From Aminobacter sp. AP02 (GTDB lineage Bacteria > Pseudomonadota > Alphaproteobacteria > Rhizobiales > Rhizobiaceae): a stretch of DNA of 64,000 nt. The stretch lies in NCBI RefSeq assembly GCF_003148805.1, contig NZ_QGGX01000004.1:279491-343490 (forward strand), given 5' to 3'. This document shows, piece by piece, positions 17,488-26,659 of this stretch. The translations under genes were made by a program, and so were the position numbers. The notes under the pieces are model-generated. The model worked only from the letters and a program-made list of their open reading frames with translations, had not been told where the DNA came from and made no database searches. The stretch's first letter is position 1; every line of letters starts with the position of its first letter.

Positions 17488-17512
17488 CTGCGCGCCGTCC
17501 GACGCCGCGCAG
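17488..17512. terminator. Hairpin between convergent oxidoreductase genes
   Basis: CTGCGCG (17488-17494) and CGCGCAG (17506-17512) pair perfectly around an 11-base loop in the 38-bp space between the two convergent genes. It lacks a clear T-tract, so it is a candidate bidirectional terminator of modest strength. Confidence 0.4.
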
Positions 17513-17520
17513 GCTGCCGC

Positions 17521-18546
17521 TCACAAGGTGACGCGCGACCCGGTCTCCGACGAACGCAGGATCGCATCGATCAGCCTGTGCGCCTCCAGCGCCTCGCGGC
17601 CGGAAACCTTCGGGTCGCGGCGGTCGCGCAGGGCGGCCAGAAAGTCCGCCAGAACGGCTCGGTGGTTGTCGTTCGAGAAGGCCATCGGGTCGGCTCCGGC
17701 GCCGCTGCCGCGGGTGCCGTCGGACACCGTCCGCTCCGTGCCGTCGAGAAAGCTCAGCAAAGCCCCGGATGGGCCGAGCCGCGCCGAACCCTTCGTCCCG
17801 AGTATGTCGATCCCGTCGGGAAATCCGGGATAGGCGGCGGTGGTGGCGCTGATCGCGCCGATCGCGCCATTGGCGAAGCGCATTACCGCATGCGCCACGT
17901 CCTCCGTCTCCATGCGATGCGCCTTGCTGGTTGCCGCATACGCGGCAACCTCGCTCGGCAGGCCGGTCAGGGCGATCATCTGGTCGAGCGTGTGGATCGC
18001 CTGGGTGAGCAGCACCCCGCCGCCGTCGCGAGCCTTGGTGCCCCGCCCGGGCTGGTCGTAATAACTCTGAGGCCGCCAATTGTTGAGCCTGGCCGAAACG
18101 CTGACGATCTCGCCGAGTTGGCCTTCATCCAGAAGGCGCCTGACTTCGGCGATCGACTTGCGAAAGCGCAGTTGCAGGACGACCCCGAGCCGGATGCCGG
18201 CGTGCTCGGCAACATCCACGAGTTCGCGCGACCGCTCGTGCGTGATCTCCAGTGGCTTTTCGAGAAGCACGTGCTTGCCGGCGGCGGCGGCCCGGCGGAC
18301 CAGGTCGAGGTGACTGGAAGGGGGCGTCAGCACGAGAACGGCCGCGATGGACCCGTCGTCCAGGATCGTGTCGATGCTGCCGGCGACTGGAAAGAAATAC
18401 TTGCCGCCGAAGGCCGCTCGGCGCTCCGGCGACGGGCTGAACACGGCGGCCACCTCGACCTCGTCGCGCAGGTCGATGAGGCTCTTCGCATGTGGCGCCG
18501 CCGCCATGCCGAGGCCGATCATTCCGATACGCAGGCGTTCGGCCAT
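17521..18546 (-). CDS. Gfo/Idh/MocA-family oxidoreductase, in uxuA/uxuB operon
   Basis: A 341-aa enzyme with the Rossmann start LRIGMIGLGMAAAPHAKSL, LLEKPLEITHERSREL (EKP motif) and GGGVLLTQAIHTLDQM, typical of the family. Its ATG overlaps the uxuA stop (ATGA), making it the third gene of a leftward operon with a mannitol-dehydrogenase-type reductase and mannonate dehydratase. The context suggests oxidation or reduction of a uronate-derived sugar, but the exact substrate is not readable. It is not close enough to the 16373-17482 protein to be a simple duplicate. Confidence 0.85.
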   Translation of the reverse strand: MAERLRIGMIGLGMAAAPHAKSLIDLRDEVEVAAVFSPSPERRAAFGGKYFFPVAGSIDTILDDGSIAAVLVLTPPSSHLDLVRRAAAAGKHVLLEKPLEITHERSRELVDVAEHAGIRLGVVLQLRFRKSIAEVRRLLDEGQLGEIVSVSARLNNWRPQSYYDQPGRGTKARDGGGVLLTQAIHTLDQMIALTGLPSEVAAYAATSKAHRMETEDVAHAVMRFANGAIGAISATTAAYPGFPDGIDILGTKGSARLGPSGALLSFLDGTERTVSDGTRGSGAGADPMAFSNDNHRAVLADFLAALRDRRDPKVSGREALEAHRLIDAILRSSETGSRVTL

Positions 18547-19736
18547 CAGGCGTCCTCCGGGATGCCGTAGGTTTCGAGCGTGCGCGTGATGCCGCGGAGT
18601 TCGGCCAGCCCCTTGAGCCGGCCGATGCAACTGTACCCCGGGTTCACCTTCTTGCCGATGTCGTCGACGATCGCATGCCCGTGGTCGGGCCGCATCGGAA
18701 TCTGCCAGTCGGCGCGGCCGCTTTCGCGCCTGCGCCATTCCTCGCTCATCAGCGCGGCGACCACGCGCACCATGTCGGTGTCGCCGCCGAGATGCTCGGC
18801 CTCGTGGAACGATCCGTCCTCTTCCTTGGTCACGTTGCGCAGATGGGCGAAATGGATGTGGGGGGCGAGTTCGCGCGCCATCCCGACAAGGTCATTGGCG
18901 CCGTTCGAGCCAAAGGAACCGGTGCATAGCGTCAGGCCGTTCGCAGGCGATGGCACCCCCTCGACGATGGCGCGGGCGTCCTCAGACAGCGACACCGCGC
19001 GCGGCAGGCCGAAGATGGGAAAGGCGGGATCGTCGGGGTGGATGGCGAGCCGCACCCCGCACTCTTCGGCGACCGGGACAATCTCCTTGAGGAAATCGAG
19101 CAGGTTTGCGCGCAGGCCTTCCTTGCTCAGTTCCCGGTAGCCGTCGAGCGCCTTGCGGAAGCTGTCGCGGTCGAAGATGAATTCGCGTGCCGGCACCCAT
19201 CCGATCAGGTTCTGTTCGAGCCGGGCGAGTTCGCTCTCGCTCATTGCGGCGAGGCGCCTTTCCGCAGCCCGAACGCGTTCCGGCGGATGGTCGGACTCGG
19301 CGCCCTCGCGCTTGAGAACGAGCACGTCATAGGCGCAGAAATCGACGATGTCGAAGCGCAGCGCCGTGCCGCCGTGCGGCATCGGCGCATCGAGATCGGT
19401 GCGGGTCCAGTCGGTGATCGCCATGAAATTGTAGCAGATTGTGCGAACCCCGGCGCCGGCGACGGCACGGATCGACTGCCTGTAGTTGTCGGTCAGCTCG
19501 CGGTAGCGGCCGCTGCGGGTCTTGACGTCTTCGTGCACGATGATGCTCTCGACGACATCCCAGGTCAGGCCGGCGGCCTCGATCTCGGCCTTGCGCCTGG
19601 CGGCCTCGTCGACAGGCCAGGCGCGACCGTCGTTGAGGTGGTGAAGCGCGGTGACCACACCGCTGGCGCCTGCCTGACGCACATGCGAGAGCCGGACCGG
19701 ATCGTCCGGGCCGAACCACCGCCAGGTTTCCTTCAT
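18546..19736 (-). CDS. uxuA: Mannonate dehydratase UxuA
   Basis: A 396-aa TIM-barrel enzyme that removes water from D-mannonate to give 2-keto-3-deoxygluconate in glucuronate breakdown. The start MKETWRWFGPDDPVRLSHVRQAGASGVV is the family hallmark. Metal-ligand regions such as RLAIHPDDP, CTGSFG and HFAHLRNV, and the C-terminal RPDHGHAI, are all intact. Its length is normal. It overlaps the upstream reductase gene (4 bp) and the downstream oxidoreductase gene. Confidence 0.95.
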   Translation of the reverse strand: MKETWRWFGPDDPVRLSHVRQAGASGVVTALHHLNDGRAWPVDEAARRKAEIEAAGLTWDVVESIIVHEDVKTRSGRYRELTDNYRQSIRAVAGAGVRTICYNFMAITDWTRTDLDAPMPHGGTALRFDIVDFCAYDVLVLKREGAESDHPPERVRAAERRLAAMSESELARLEQNLIGWVPAREFIFDRDSFRKALDGYRELSKEGLRANLLDFLKEIVPVAEECGVRLAIHPDDPAFPIFGLPRAVSLSEDARAIVEGVPSPANGLTLCTGSFGSNGANDLVGMARELAPHIHFAHLRNVTKEEDGSFHEAEHLGGDTDMVRVVAALMSEEWRRRESGRADWQIPMRPDHGHAIVDDIGKKVNPGYSCIGRLKGLAELRGITRTLETYGIPEDA

Positions 19737-21232
19737 GAGCCAAGCTCCTGCAGGGTGGCCGCGGCTCCGTTGCGCCGCAGCGACGCGAGATGGCGGGCTG
19801 CCGTTCGCTTGAGCGTGGCTAGGTTGTCGGAGCCGGCGGCGAACCCCGCGGCCCCGAAGACCTCGTCGACGGTCTCGGCCGCACCGAGGGATTTTGCAAA
19901 GATTGCGCCCAGCGCCGCATCGAGTGGGTCGGTGAAATGGCCGGCCGGCAGCGAATTGCCGCGCGCCTCGCAGGCGGCGATCCAGGCCGCGGGCGCAAGC
20001 ATCAGGTGGTCGGCGCCGGCACCGGTGCGGAGCCGGTCGATTGCGGTGGCGATGATGCGCTGCGGTAGCTTCTGGCTGCCGTCATTGGCGATCTGCGCGG
20101 TGCGGTGCTTGAGGGCGGGATTGTCGAACCGCTTGGCGAGTTCATCGATGTAGGCCTCGGGCCGCAACCCGGCATCGGTGGGCAAGGTCGGGATCGCCTC
20201 GCTCCAGAGCCTGCCGACGAAGGATCGGATCGCCGGATCGCCAAAAGCTGCCGCGACGGTTTCATGGCCGCTCAGCAGTCCGAGATAGGCGATGGCCGAA
20301 TGCGAGCCGTTGAGCAACCGCAACTTCATGTCCTCGAAGGGGGCGACGTCCTTGACCATCTCGACTCCGAAGCGCTCCAAGGCAGGCCGGCCGCCAGGAA
20401 AACGGTCTTCGATCACCCATTGACGGAACGGTTCGGTCGTCACCGGCCAGGCGTCGGTCGCGCCGAGGGCGGCTGATATACGCTCGCGGTCTGAATCGGT
20501 CGTCGCCGGCACGATGCGGTCAACCATGCTCGAAGGGAAGGCGATGTCCTCCGCGACGTAGCGCCCTAGCTCGCGATCCCGCATGCCGGCGAAGGCGACC
20601 AGTAATTTCCTCAAGGTCGCGCCGTTGGCCGGCAGGTTGTCGCAGGAGAGGATCGTGAACGGGACTGTTCCGGCTGCCCTGCGGCGTGCAATCGCTTCGG
20701 CGAGAAAACCGTAGAGGCTCTTCGGTCGGTCCGGATTGGCGAGATCCCAGACGACCTCCGGATGGCGTTCGTCCAAATTGCCGGCTGAATTGCGCAGGTA
20801 CGCCTTCTCCGTCACCGTTAGCGTGACGATGCGCGTGCGCGGGTCGCACAGGGCGTCGAGCAATGCCCCGGGGTTCTCGGGTGCGACGAGCGTGGACAGG
20901 ATCGAGCCGACGACGCGCAACCGTTCGCCGGAGCCGTCGACGACGGACAGGGTGTAGAGCCCGTCCTGGGGCGCAAGGGCGTTGCGCGTATCGGCGCTGC
21001 GCAGCGACGCCCCGACGATGCCCCACGTGCTTTCTCCGGCGTTCAGGCAGTCGTCGACGAACACGGCCTGGTGGGCGCGGTGGAAGGCGCCGAGCCCGAG
21101 ATGGACGATGCCCGGAGCGACTGCGGAGCGATCGAAGCCAGGGGTCTCGACGGCAGAAGGCAGCCGCGGGAGAAGGGCATCTGCCAGACGCGGTCCGGCG
21201 GTCATGTCAGCCACATGATCTCGACCAGTCAT
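19733..21232 (-). CDS. uxuB: Mannitol dehydrogenase family: fructuronate/tagaturonate reductase
   Basis: A 499-aa NAD-dependent reductase of the long-chain mannitol-dehydrogenase family, with IVHLGLGAFHRAHQAVFVDD at the nucleotide-binding N-terminus and the catalytic-region motif MKLRLLNGSHSAIAYLG. It should reduce D-fructuronate to D-mannonate for UxuA; because UxaA is also encoded nearby and no separate UxaB is visible, it may act on tagaturonate too. AGGAGAC lies directly before the ATG at 21232; a second ATG ten codons in is possible. It is the first gene of the leftward operon, divergent from uxaC. Confidence 0.9.
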   Translation of the reverse strand: MTGRDHVADMTAGPRLADALLPRLPSAVETPGFDRSAVAPGIVHLGLGAFHRAHQAVFVDDCLNAGESTWGIVGASLRSADTRNALAPQDGLYTLSVVDGSGERLRVVGSILSTLVAPENPGALLDALCDPRTRIVTLTVTEKAYLRNSAGNLDERHPEVVWDLANPDRPKSLYGFLAEAIARRRAAGTVPFTILSCDNLPANGATLRKLLVAFAGMRDRELGRYVAEDIAFPSSMVDRIVPATTDSDRERISAALGATDAWPVTTEPFRQWVIEDRFPGGRPALERFGVEMVKDVAPFEDMKLRLLNGSHSAIAYLGLLSGHETVAAAFGDPAIRSFVGRLWSEAIPTLPTDAGLRPEAYIDELAKRFDNPALKHRTAQIANDGSQKLPQRIIATAIDRLRTGAGADHLMLAPAAWIAACEARGNSLPAGHFTDPLDAALGAIFAKSLGAAETVDEVFGAAGFAAGSDNLATLKRTAARHLASLRRNGAAATLQELGS

Positions 21233-21303
21233 GTCTCCTCCATCACGCGGTTCCCGACATACTTCCTGCCCGACCCTGCAGGTCCCGGTCAAGGCATAGT
21301 CAT

Positions 21304-21357
21304 CATACAAGTGATGTTTTTTCGTATGTTGACATTATCACTTTCGGAGCTTAGCGA
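21304..21357 (+). promoter_or_regulatory. Divergent promoter/operator region of uxuB and uxaC
   Basis: The 158-bp space between the two starts holds TTGACA (21329-21334), 17 bases, then TAGCGA (21352-21357), a plausible sigma-70 promoter for uxaC. Upstream and over it are CATAC (21304-21308)/GTATG (21324-21328) and GTGAT/ATCAC inverted arms, an AT-rich cluster that stands out in this GC-rich DNA. It is a candidate site for the FadR-type regulator encoded at 25861-26637. Confidence 0.45.
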
Positions 21358-21390
21358 TAGTTGAAGACCGAAGGAGGAGCGGTCCGGAGC

Positions 21391-22800
21391 ATGTCCAAGC
21401 TGGTTGCGGACGATCTGCTGTTCCCCGTCGATGCGTCGGCACGCCAGGTGGCGCGCGATCTGTTCGCTGCCGTCGAGCACCTGCCCATCATCAGCCCGCA
21501 CGGGCACACCGAGCCGCGCTGGTATGCCGAGAACAGCCATTTTCCGGATCCGGCCCAGCTTCTGGTCGTGCCCGACCACTACATTTTCCGGATGCTGTTC
21601 AGCCAGGGCGTGCGCCTCGAGGAACTCGGCGTTCCGACGCTCGATGGTTCGGCCGTGGAGACCGACGGCCGCAAGATCTGGCGGCTCTTCGCCGACCGCT
21701 ACTACCTGTTTCGCGGCACGCCCACGCGGCTGTGGCTGGACTATACCTTCCTGAACCTGTTCGGCCTGTCCGAACCGCTCGGACCCGCCACCGCCGACTT
21801 CTACTACGACACGATCGCCGAATTGCTGCATCGTGACGACTATCGTCCGCGAGCCCTGTACGAGCGCTTCAACATCGAAGCGATCTCGACCACGGACGGT
21901 GCGCTCGACGACCTCAAGTGGCATGCCAAGATCCGCGAGAGCGGCTGGAAGGGCAGGGTAGTGCCGGCCTACCGGCCGGATGCGGTGGTCGATCCCGATT
22001 TCGACGGCTTCGCCGGAAGCCTGGACAGGCTGGGCCAAGTGAGCGGTTGCGACACCGTCAACTGGCAGGGCTACCTCGATGCGCATCGGGCGCGCCGCGC
22101 CTATTTCAAGTCGTTTGGCGCGACGTCGACGGACCACGGCCACGCAACGGCCAATACCGCAAACCTGTCCGGCTCCGAGGCCGCCGCCCTCTATGACAGG
22201 GTGCGGGGCGGAACGGCCGACGCTTCGCAGCGCAAGCTGTTCCGTGCCCAGATGCTCACCGAATTTGCCAGGATGAGCGTCGACGACGGCCTTGTGATGC
22301 AGATCCATCCCGGCTCCTGGCGCAATCACTCCGGGCCCGTCCACAAGCGGTTCGGCTGCGACAAGGGCTTCGACATACCGACGCGGACCGACTATGTCGG
22401 CGCGCTGAAGCCGCTGCTCGACGCGGTTGGAACCGCGCCGGGGCTCAGCGTCATCGTCTTCACTCTGGACGAGACCAGCTATGCGCGGGAACTAGCGCCG
22501 CTGGCAGGCGTCTACCCCGCGTTGAAGCTCGGCCCGGCCTGGTGGTTCCACGATAGTCCGGAAGGCATGCGGCGCTTCCGCGAAATGACCACCGAGACGG
22601 CAGGCTTCTACAACACCGTCGGCTTCAACGACGACACCCGAGCGTTCCCATCCATACCGGCCCGCCACGACGTGGCGCGTCGCGTCGACTGCGCTTTCCT
22701 GGCCGGCCTGGTCTGCGAGCATCGCCTCAGGGAGGACGAGGCCCATGAGCTGGCGCACGACCTGGCCTACGGGCTGGCCAAGAGAGCTTACCGACTTTGA
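21391..22800 (+). CDS. uxaC: Glucuronate/galacturonate isomerase UxaC
   Basis: A 469-aa amidohydrolase-superfamily isomerase converting D-glucuronate to D-fructuronate and D-galacturonate to D-tagaturonate, the entry step for both. The start ...LPIISPHGHTEPRWYAEN carries the HxH metal-type motif, and FNIEAISTTDGALDDLKWH and NTVGFNDDTRAFPSIPARHD are family hallmarks. I chose the ATG at 21391, which gives the normal length; an in-frame TTG at 21361 would add 10 residues. It heads the rightward hexuronate operon with a TRAP transporter. Confidence 0.95.
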   Translation: MSKLVADDLLFPVDASARQVARDLFAAVEHLPIISPHGHTEPRWYAENSHFPDPAQLLVVPDHYIFRMLFSQGVRLEELGVPTLDGSAVETDGRKIWRLFADRYYLFRGTPTRLWLDYTFLNLFGLSEPLGPATADFYYDTIAELLHRDDYRPRALYERFNIEAISTTDGALDDLKWHAKIRESGWKGRVVPAYRPDAVVDPDFDGFAGSLDRLGQVSGCDTVNWQGYLDAHRARRAYFKSFGATSTDHGHATANTANLSGSEAAALYDRVRGGTADASQRKLFRAQMLTEFARMSVDDGLVMQIHPGSWRNHSGPVHKRFGCDKGFDIPTRTDYVGALKPLLDAVGTAPGLSVIVFTLDETSYARELAPLAGVYPALKLGPAWWFHDSPEGMRRFREMTTETAGFYNTVGFNDDTRAFPSIPARHDVARRVDCAFLAGLVCEHRLREDEAHELAHDLAYGLAKRAYRL

Positions 22801-22851
22801 TTTTCGAAAGGGCATAAGCGGGGCCAATGGCCCATCAACTGGGAGGAACTG

Positions 22852-23829
22852 ATGTTGCATATTGCGAAATTCCTGACCGGCATTGCACTGGCGTCGTCGC
22901 TGATGGTGGGCGCAGCGGCCGCGCAGACCGTTCTCAAGTCGTCCGATACCCATCCCGACGGGTATCCGACCGTCGAGGGCGTCAAGTATTTCGGGGAACT
23001 CATCAAGGAGCGCACCAAGGGTCGCTACGCGCTCGAGGTCTATCACTCCGCGCAGCTCGGCGAGGAGAAGGACACGATCGAGCAGGTGCGCTCAGGCGTG
23101 ATCGAGCTCAACCGCGTCTCGATGGCGCCCTTCAACGGCACCGTGAAGGAAACGATCGTGCCGGCGCTGCCCTATCTGTTCCGCTCGGAAGATCACATGC
23201 ACAAGGTGATGGACGGCCCCATCGGCGACCAGATCAAGAAGGCTTTCGAGCCCGCCGGCCTGGTGGCGCTCGCCTTCTACGACGCCGGCGCGCGTTCCTT
23301 CTACAACAAGACCAAGCCGATCAACTCGGTGGCCGACATGCAGGGCCTGAAGTTCCGCGTCATCCAGTCCGACATCTTCGTCGACATGGTGGCAGCGCTG
23401 GGGGCCAATGCGACGCCGATGCCCTATGGCGAGGTCTATTCGTCCATCGAGACCGGCGTCATCGACGGCGCGGAAAACAATTTCCCGAGCTACGATACGG
23501 CCAAGCATTTCGAGGTGGCCAAGAACTACGCCCTCGACGAGCACACGATCCTTCCGGAGGTCTTCGTGATGAACAAGGCGGCCTTCGACAAGCTGACCCC
23601 GGAAGACCAGGAGATATTCAAGCAGGCCGCCAAGGACAGCGTCGCCAAGCAGCGTGAGCTGTGGGCCGCCAAGGTGGCGGAGTCGCGCAAGATCGTCGAG
23701 GCCGCAGGCGCGCAGATCACTACGCCGGACAAGCAGGGTTTCATCGACGCCATGAAGCCCGTCTACGACAAGCACGTCACCGACGAGGTGCTGAAGAAGA
23801 TGGTCGCGGACGTGCAGGCGGTGCAGTGA
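22852..23829 (+). CDS. dctP: TRAP transporter substrate-binding protein DctP
   Basis: A 325-aa periplasmic binding protein of the DctP family, with a signal peptide (LTGIALASSLMVGAAAAQ, cleavage near residue 25) followed by LKSSDTHPDGYPTVEGVKYFGELI. Conserved family blocks follow: RSEDHMHKVMDGPIG, FRVIQSDIFVDMV with the ligand-carboxylate Arg, and ENNFPSYDTAKHFEVAKNY. It should bind a carboxylate sugar; its place just after uxaC and before kduI/kduD points to a hexuronate. GGGAGGAA precedes the ATG. Confidence 0.93.
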   Translation: MLHIAKFLTGIALASSLMVGAAAAQTVLKSSDTHPDGYPTVEGVKYFGELIKERTKGRYALEVYHSAQLGEEKDTIEQVRSGVIELNRVSMAPFNGTVKETIVPALPYLFRSEDHMHKVMDGPIGDQIKKAFEPAGLVALAFYDAGARSFYNKTKPINSVADMQGLKFRVIQSDIFVDMVAALGANATPMPYGEVYSSIETGVIDGAENNFPSYDTAKHFEVAKNYALDEHTILPEVFVMNKAAFDKLTPEDQEIFKQAAKDSVAKQRELWAAKVAESRKIVEAAGAQITTPDKQGFIDAMKPVYDKHVTDEVLKKMVADVQAVQ

Positions 23830-23845
23830 CCTTGCGCTGATCGGC

Positions 23846-23898
23846 GCCCCTCTCGTCCAGCATCGCCTGTCCCCGGGGGGCGGGCGGTGGAGAGGGGC
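23846..23898 (+). repeat. Hairpin between dctP and dctQ
   Basis: GCCCCTCTC (23846-23854) and GAGAGGGGC (23890-23898) are a perfect 9-bp inverted repeat enclosing a GC-rich loop with a further small CCCCGGGG-type fold, in the 94-bp gap after dctP. No T-tract is present. It may stabilise the dctP message relative to the membrane genes. Confidence 0.6.
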
Positions 23899-23923
23899 CA
23901 CCTCGCCAATTGCGGAGGAAATC

Positions 23924-24514
23924 GTGTCGAGCACCCCAGACATAGGCGTTCCGTTCCTGTCTCGCCTCAACACCGCCGCCCTCTACCTGGCGGGATTCGG
24001 CCTTGTGCTGATGACGGCCTTCGTCGCCTGGCAGGTCTTCTGCCGCTATGTCCTGAACGACTCGCCGTCGTGGACCGAGCCAGGCGCGGTCATGCTGATG
24101 AGCTGGTTCATCTTCCTCGGCGCGGCCGTGGGCGTGCGCGAAAACAACCACATGGGCTTCGACGTGCTGCTCTACGTGCTGCCGCCCTCTGCCAAGAAAT
24201 GGCTCAGGATGATCTCGGACATCGTCATCCTTGCCTTTGGCGCCGGCATGGTCTGGTACGGCGGAGCGCTGGTCAGCCTGACCTGGAACACGACGCTGCC
24301 CGCTTTGAACATCTCGGGCGGCTGGGACTACGTCCCGATCGTCGCCGGCGGGCTGCTCGTGATGCTCTTCGCGCTCGAGCGCATCGTGTTGCGCCTGCTG
24401 GGCCTGCCGATCGACGAGGCACTGGACGAGTTGCCGCCACCCGAAACAGCCGTCGAACTCGCCAACGTCGAAGCGGTCCGCAAGGACGCGGCGGAACTGG
24501 GAATGAAGGGATGA
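23924..24514 (+). CDS. dctQ: TRAP transporter small permease DctQ
   Basis: A 196-aa membrane protein with four predicted helices and the DctQ pattern (VLMTAFVAWQVFCRYVLNDSPSWTEPGAVMLMSWFIFLGAAVGVRENNHMGFD), where the W-TE-P and REN-H-G positions are conserved in the family. It forms the transporter with DctM in the inner membrane. It starts at GTG (23924) with GGAGGAA directly upstream. Confidence 0.92.
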   Translation: MSSTPDIGVPFLSRLNTAALYLAGFGLVLMTAFVAWQVFCRYVLNDSPSWTEPGAVMLMSWFIFLGAAVGVRENNHMGFDVLLYVLPPSAKKWLRMISDIVILAFGAGMVWYGGALVSLTWNTTLPALNISGGWDYVPIVAGGLLVMLFALERIVLRLLGLPIDEALDELPPPETAVELANVEAVRKDAAELGMKG

Positions 24515-24572
24515 GGCCGATGTCCCCTCAGGCCGGCAATTCCGGCAGCGTGAAGTCTGGAAAGGCGATCTG

Positions 24573-25853
24573 ATGGAACTCTGGGTCCTGTTCGGTTCCT
24601 TCACCCTGCTGATGCTGATCGGCACGCCGATCGCGTTCTGCCTCGGCGTGGCCAGTTTCGCCACCGTCCTCTACATGGGCCTGCCGCCGCTGGTCGTGTT
24701 CCAGCGGCTGAACTCCGGCATGAGCGTGTTTTCGCTGCTCGCCATCCCCTTCTTCATCTACTCCGGCGACCTCATGGTGCGCGGCGGCATCGCGCAGCGC
24801 ATTGTCGCCTTCGCGGCGTCCTTGGTCGGCCACATCAGGGGCGGTCTGGGCCAGGTCAATATCGTGACCGCCACGCTGTTCGGCGGCATTTCCGGCTCGG
24901 CCGTGGCCGAAGCCGCTGCGGTGGGCGGCCTGATGATCCCGCAGATGAAGGCGAGAGGATACGGCGCCGACTACGCCGTCAACGTCACCTCGATGGCGGC
25001 ACTCATCGCGCTTTTGCTGCCGCCGTCGCACAACATGATCATCTATTCGATCTCTGCGGGCGGCAAGATTTCGATCGCCGATCTGTTCACGGCGGGCGTC
25101 ATCCCGGGCCTCCTGCTGGCCGGTTCGTTGATGGTCACCGCCTATCTGGTGGCACGCAAGCGCGGCTATCCGACCGAAGCGTTCCCCGGGCTCATGGCGG
25201 TAGCGCACCTCCTCGCCGTGGCAGTGCCCGGCCTGCTGCTGATCGCCATCATCTTCGGCGGGGTGCGCTCGGGTATCTTCACAGCCACCGAAAGCTCCTG
25301 CATCGCTGTGATCTACGCGCTTTTGGTGACGCTTTTCGTCTATCGGCAGCTGAGCTGGAGCGATTTCGTCCACGCCACGATGGGGGCGGTGCGAACCACC
25401 GCGATGGTGCTTCTCATCATCGGCACGGCCGCCGCCTTCTCCTGGCTCATGGCGTTCCTGCGCGTGCCGGCGAGCCTGGTCGCATGGATGCAGACGATTT
25501 CGGACAACCCGATCATCATCCTGCTGCTGCTCAACCTGATCATGCTGCTGCTCGGCACCTTCATGGACATGGGGCCGACCATCATCATCACCACCCCGAT
25601 CTTCCTGCCGATCGCGCAGGCCTACGGCATCGACCCCGTGCATTTCGGTGTCATCATGATTCTGAACTACGGTATCGGCCTGAACACGCCGCCGGTGGGA
25701 GGGGTGCAGTTCGTCGCCTGTGCGGTGGGCAAGATCAGCGTCTGGGAAGCGATGCGATCCATCTGGCCGTTCTATGGTGCCGGCCTCGTGGTGCTGCTAC
25801 TCGTGACCTATATCCCGGCGATATCGCTCTGGCTTCCGAACGCATTCAGGTAG
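24573..25853 (+). CDS. dctM: TRAP transporter large permease DctM
   Basis: A 426-aa Na+-coupled permease with about 12 helices. DctM hallmarks are PFFIYSGDLMVRGGIAQRIVAFA, the GGISGSAVAEAAAVGG sodium/substrate segment and NYGIGLNTPPVGGVQF. It moves the DctP-bound ligand using the sodium gradient. A 58-bp gap separates it from dctQ; the following FadR-type regulator gene starts 8 bases after its stop. Confidence 0.93.
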   Translation: MELWVLFGSFTLLMLIGTPIAFCLGVASFATVLYMGLPPLVVFQRLNSGMSVFSLLAIPFFIYSGDLMVRGGIAQRIVAFAASLVGHIRGGLGQVNIVTATLFGGISGSAVAEAAAVGGLMIPQMKARGYGADYAVNVTSMAALIALLLPPSHNMIIYSISAGGKISIADLFTAGVIPGLLLAGSLMVTAYLVARKRGYPTEAFPGLMAVAHLLAVAVPGLLLIAIIFGGVRSGIFTATESSCIAVIYALLVTLFVYRQLSWSDFVHATMGAVRTTAMVLLIIGTAAAFSWLMAFLRVPASLVAWMQTISDNPIIILLLLNLIMLLLGTFMDMGPTIIITTPIFLPIAQAYGIDPVHFGVIMILNYGIGLNTPPVGGVQFVACAVGKISVWEAMRSIWPFYGAGLVVLLLVTYIPAISLWLPNAFR

Positions 25854-25860
25854 GCGCCCT

Positions 25861-26637
25861 ATGGCATCCGAGACATCCACCACCTTCAAGATGGAACGCC
25901 GGCCAAAATTGGCTGACCGGATCGTCGCGACCGTACGAGACCAGATCATCGGCGGCCAGGTTGCGCCGGGCCAGAAGCTGCCGACAGAGAGCCAGCTCAC
26001 CGAAACCTTCGGTGTGTCGCGCACCGTTATCCGAGAGGCGATGGCGACGCTGGCCGCCGACGGATTTGTCGAGCCGCGGCAGGGCGCTGGTGTCTTCGTG
26101 ATGGAGCGTCCCACCCAGGCCTTCGCGGCGATCAGCGCGGAGAACGGTACCAGCATCTCCAATGCGCTCAACGTCCTTGAGGTGCGCATGGGGATCGAGA
26201 TCGAGAGCGCCGGATTGGCCGCGATCAGGCGCAACAGCGCCCAGGAAGCGAAGATCCAGGAAGCTTTCTTCGAATTTGAACGCTTGCTGGGCATCGGCCA
26301 GCCGACTGGCAAGACCGACTTCGCCTTCCACCGCGCCATTGCAGCCGCGACCAACAATCCGTTCTATGTCGAGGTGCTGGATGCCTTGGGCAGCCGCACC
26401 ATCCCGTGCGACGTCACCTCGCCCTGGGGGACCGACAGCGTGCTGACGCGAGAATATCAAGAAGGGCTGCAGCGGGAGCATCTCGTCATCCTGCAGGCGA
26501 TCTCCCGCGGCGACGCCGACGCCGCGCGCGACGGCATGCGCGCGCATCTGTCGGCAAGCCAGCAGCGCTACCGCGAGCGCCTGGACGGCCGCTACGAGGA
26601 ATATCTCGCGGTCATGAGCAAGAACCAAGGATCATAG
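25861..26637 (+). CDS. FadR-subfamily GntR regulator
   Basis: This 258-aa regulator has a GntR winged helix (RIVATVRDQIIGGQVAPGQKLPTESQLTETFGVSRTVIREAMATL, summarised: residues ~20-85) and a C-terminal all-helical FCD ligand domain in which FHRAIAAATNNPFYVEVLDAL carries the typical His/Asn metal and ligand positions. It lies inside the hexuronate operon between dctM and kduI, so it probably senses a hexuronate or keto-deoxy intermediate and acts on the uxuB/uxaC intergenic region. Confidence 0.88.
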   Translation: MASETSTTFKMERRPKLADRIVATVRDQIIGGQVAPGQKLPTESQLTETFGVSRTVIREAMATLAADGFVEPRQGAGVFVMERPTQAFAAISAENGTSISNALNVLEVRMGIEIESAGLAAIRRNSAQEAKIQEAFFEFERLLGIGQPTGKTDFAFHRAIAAATNNPFYVEVLDALGSRTIPCDVTSPWGTDSVLTREYQEGLQREHLVILQAISRGDADAARDGMRAHLSASQQRYRERLDGRYEEYLAVMSKNQGS

Positions 26638-26659
26638 GCCTTCGCCAATTGGATTTCAG

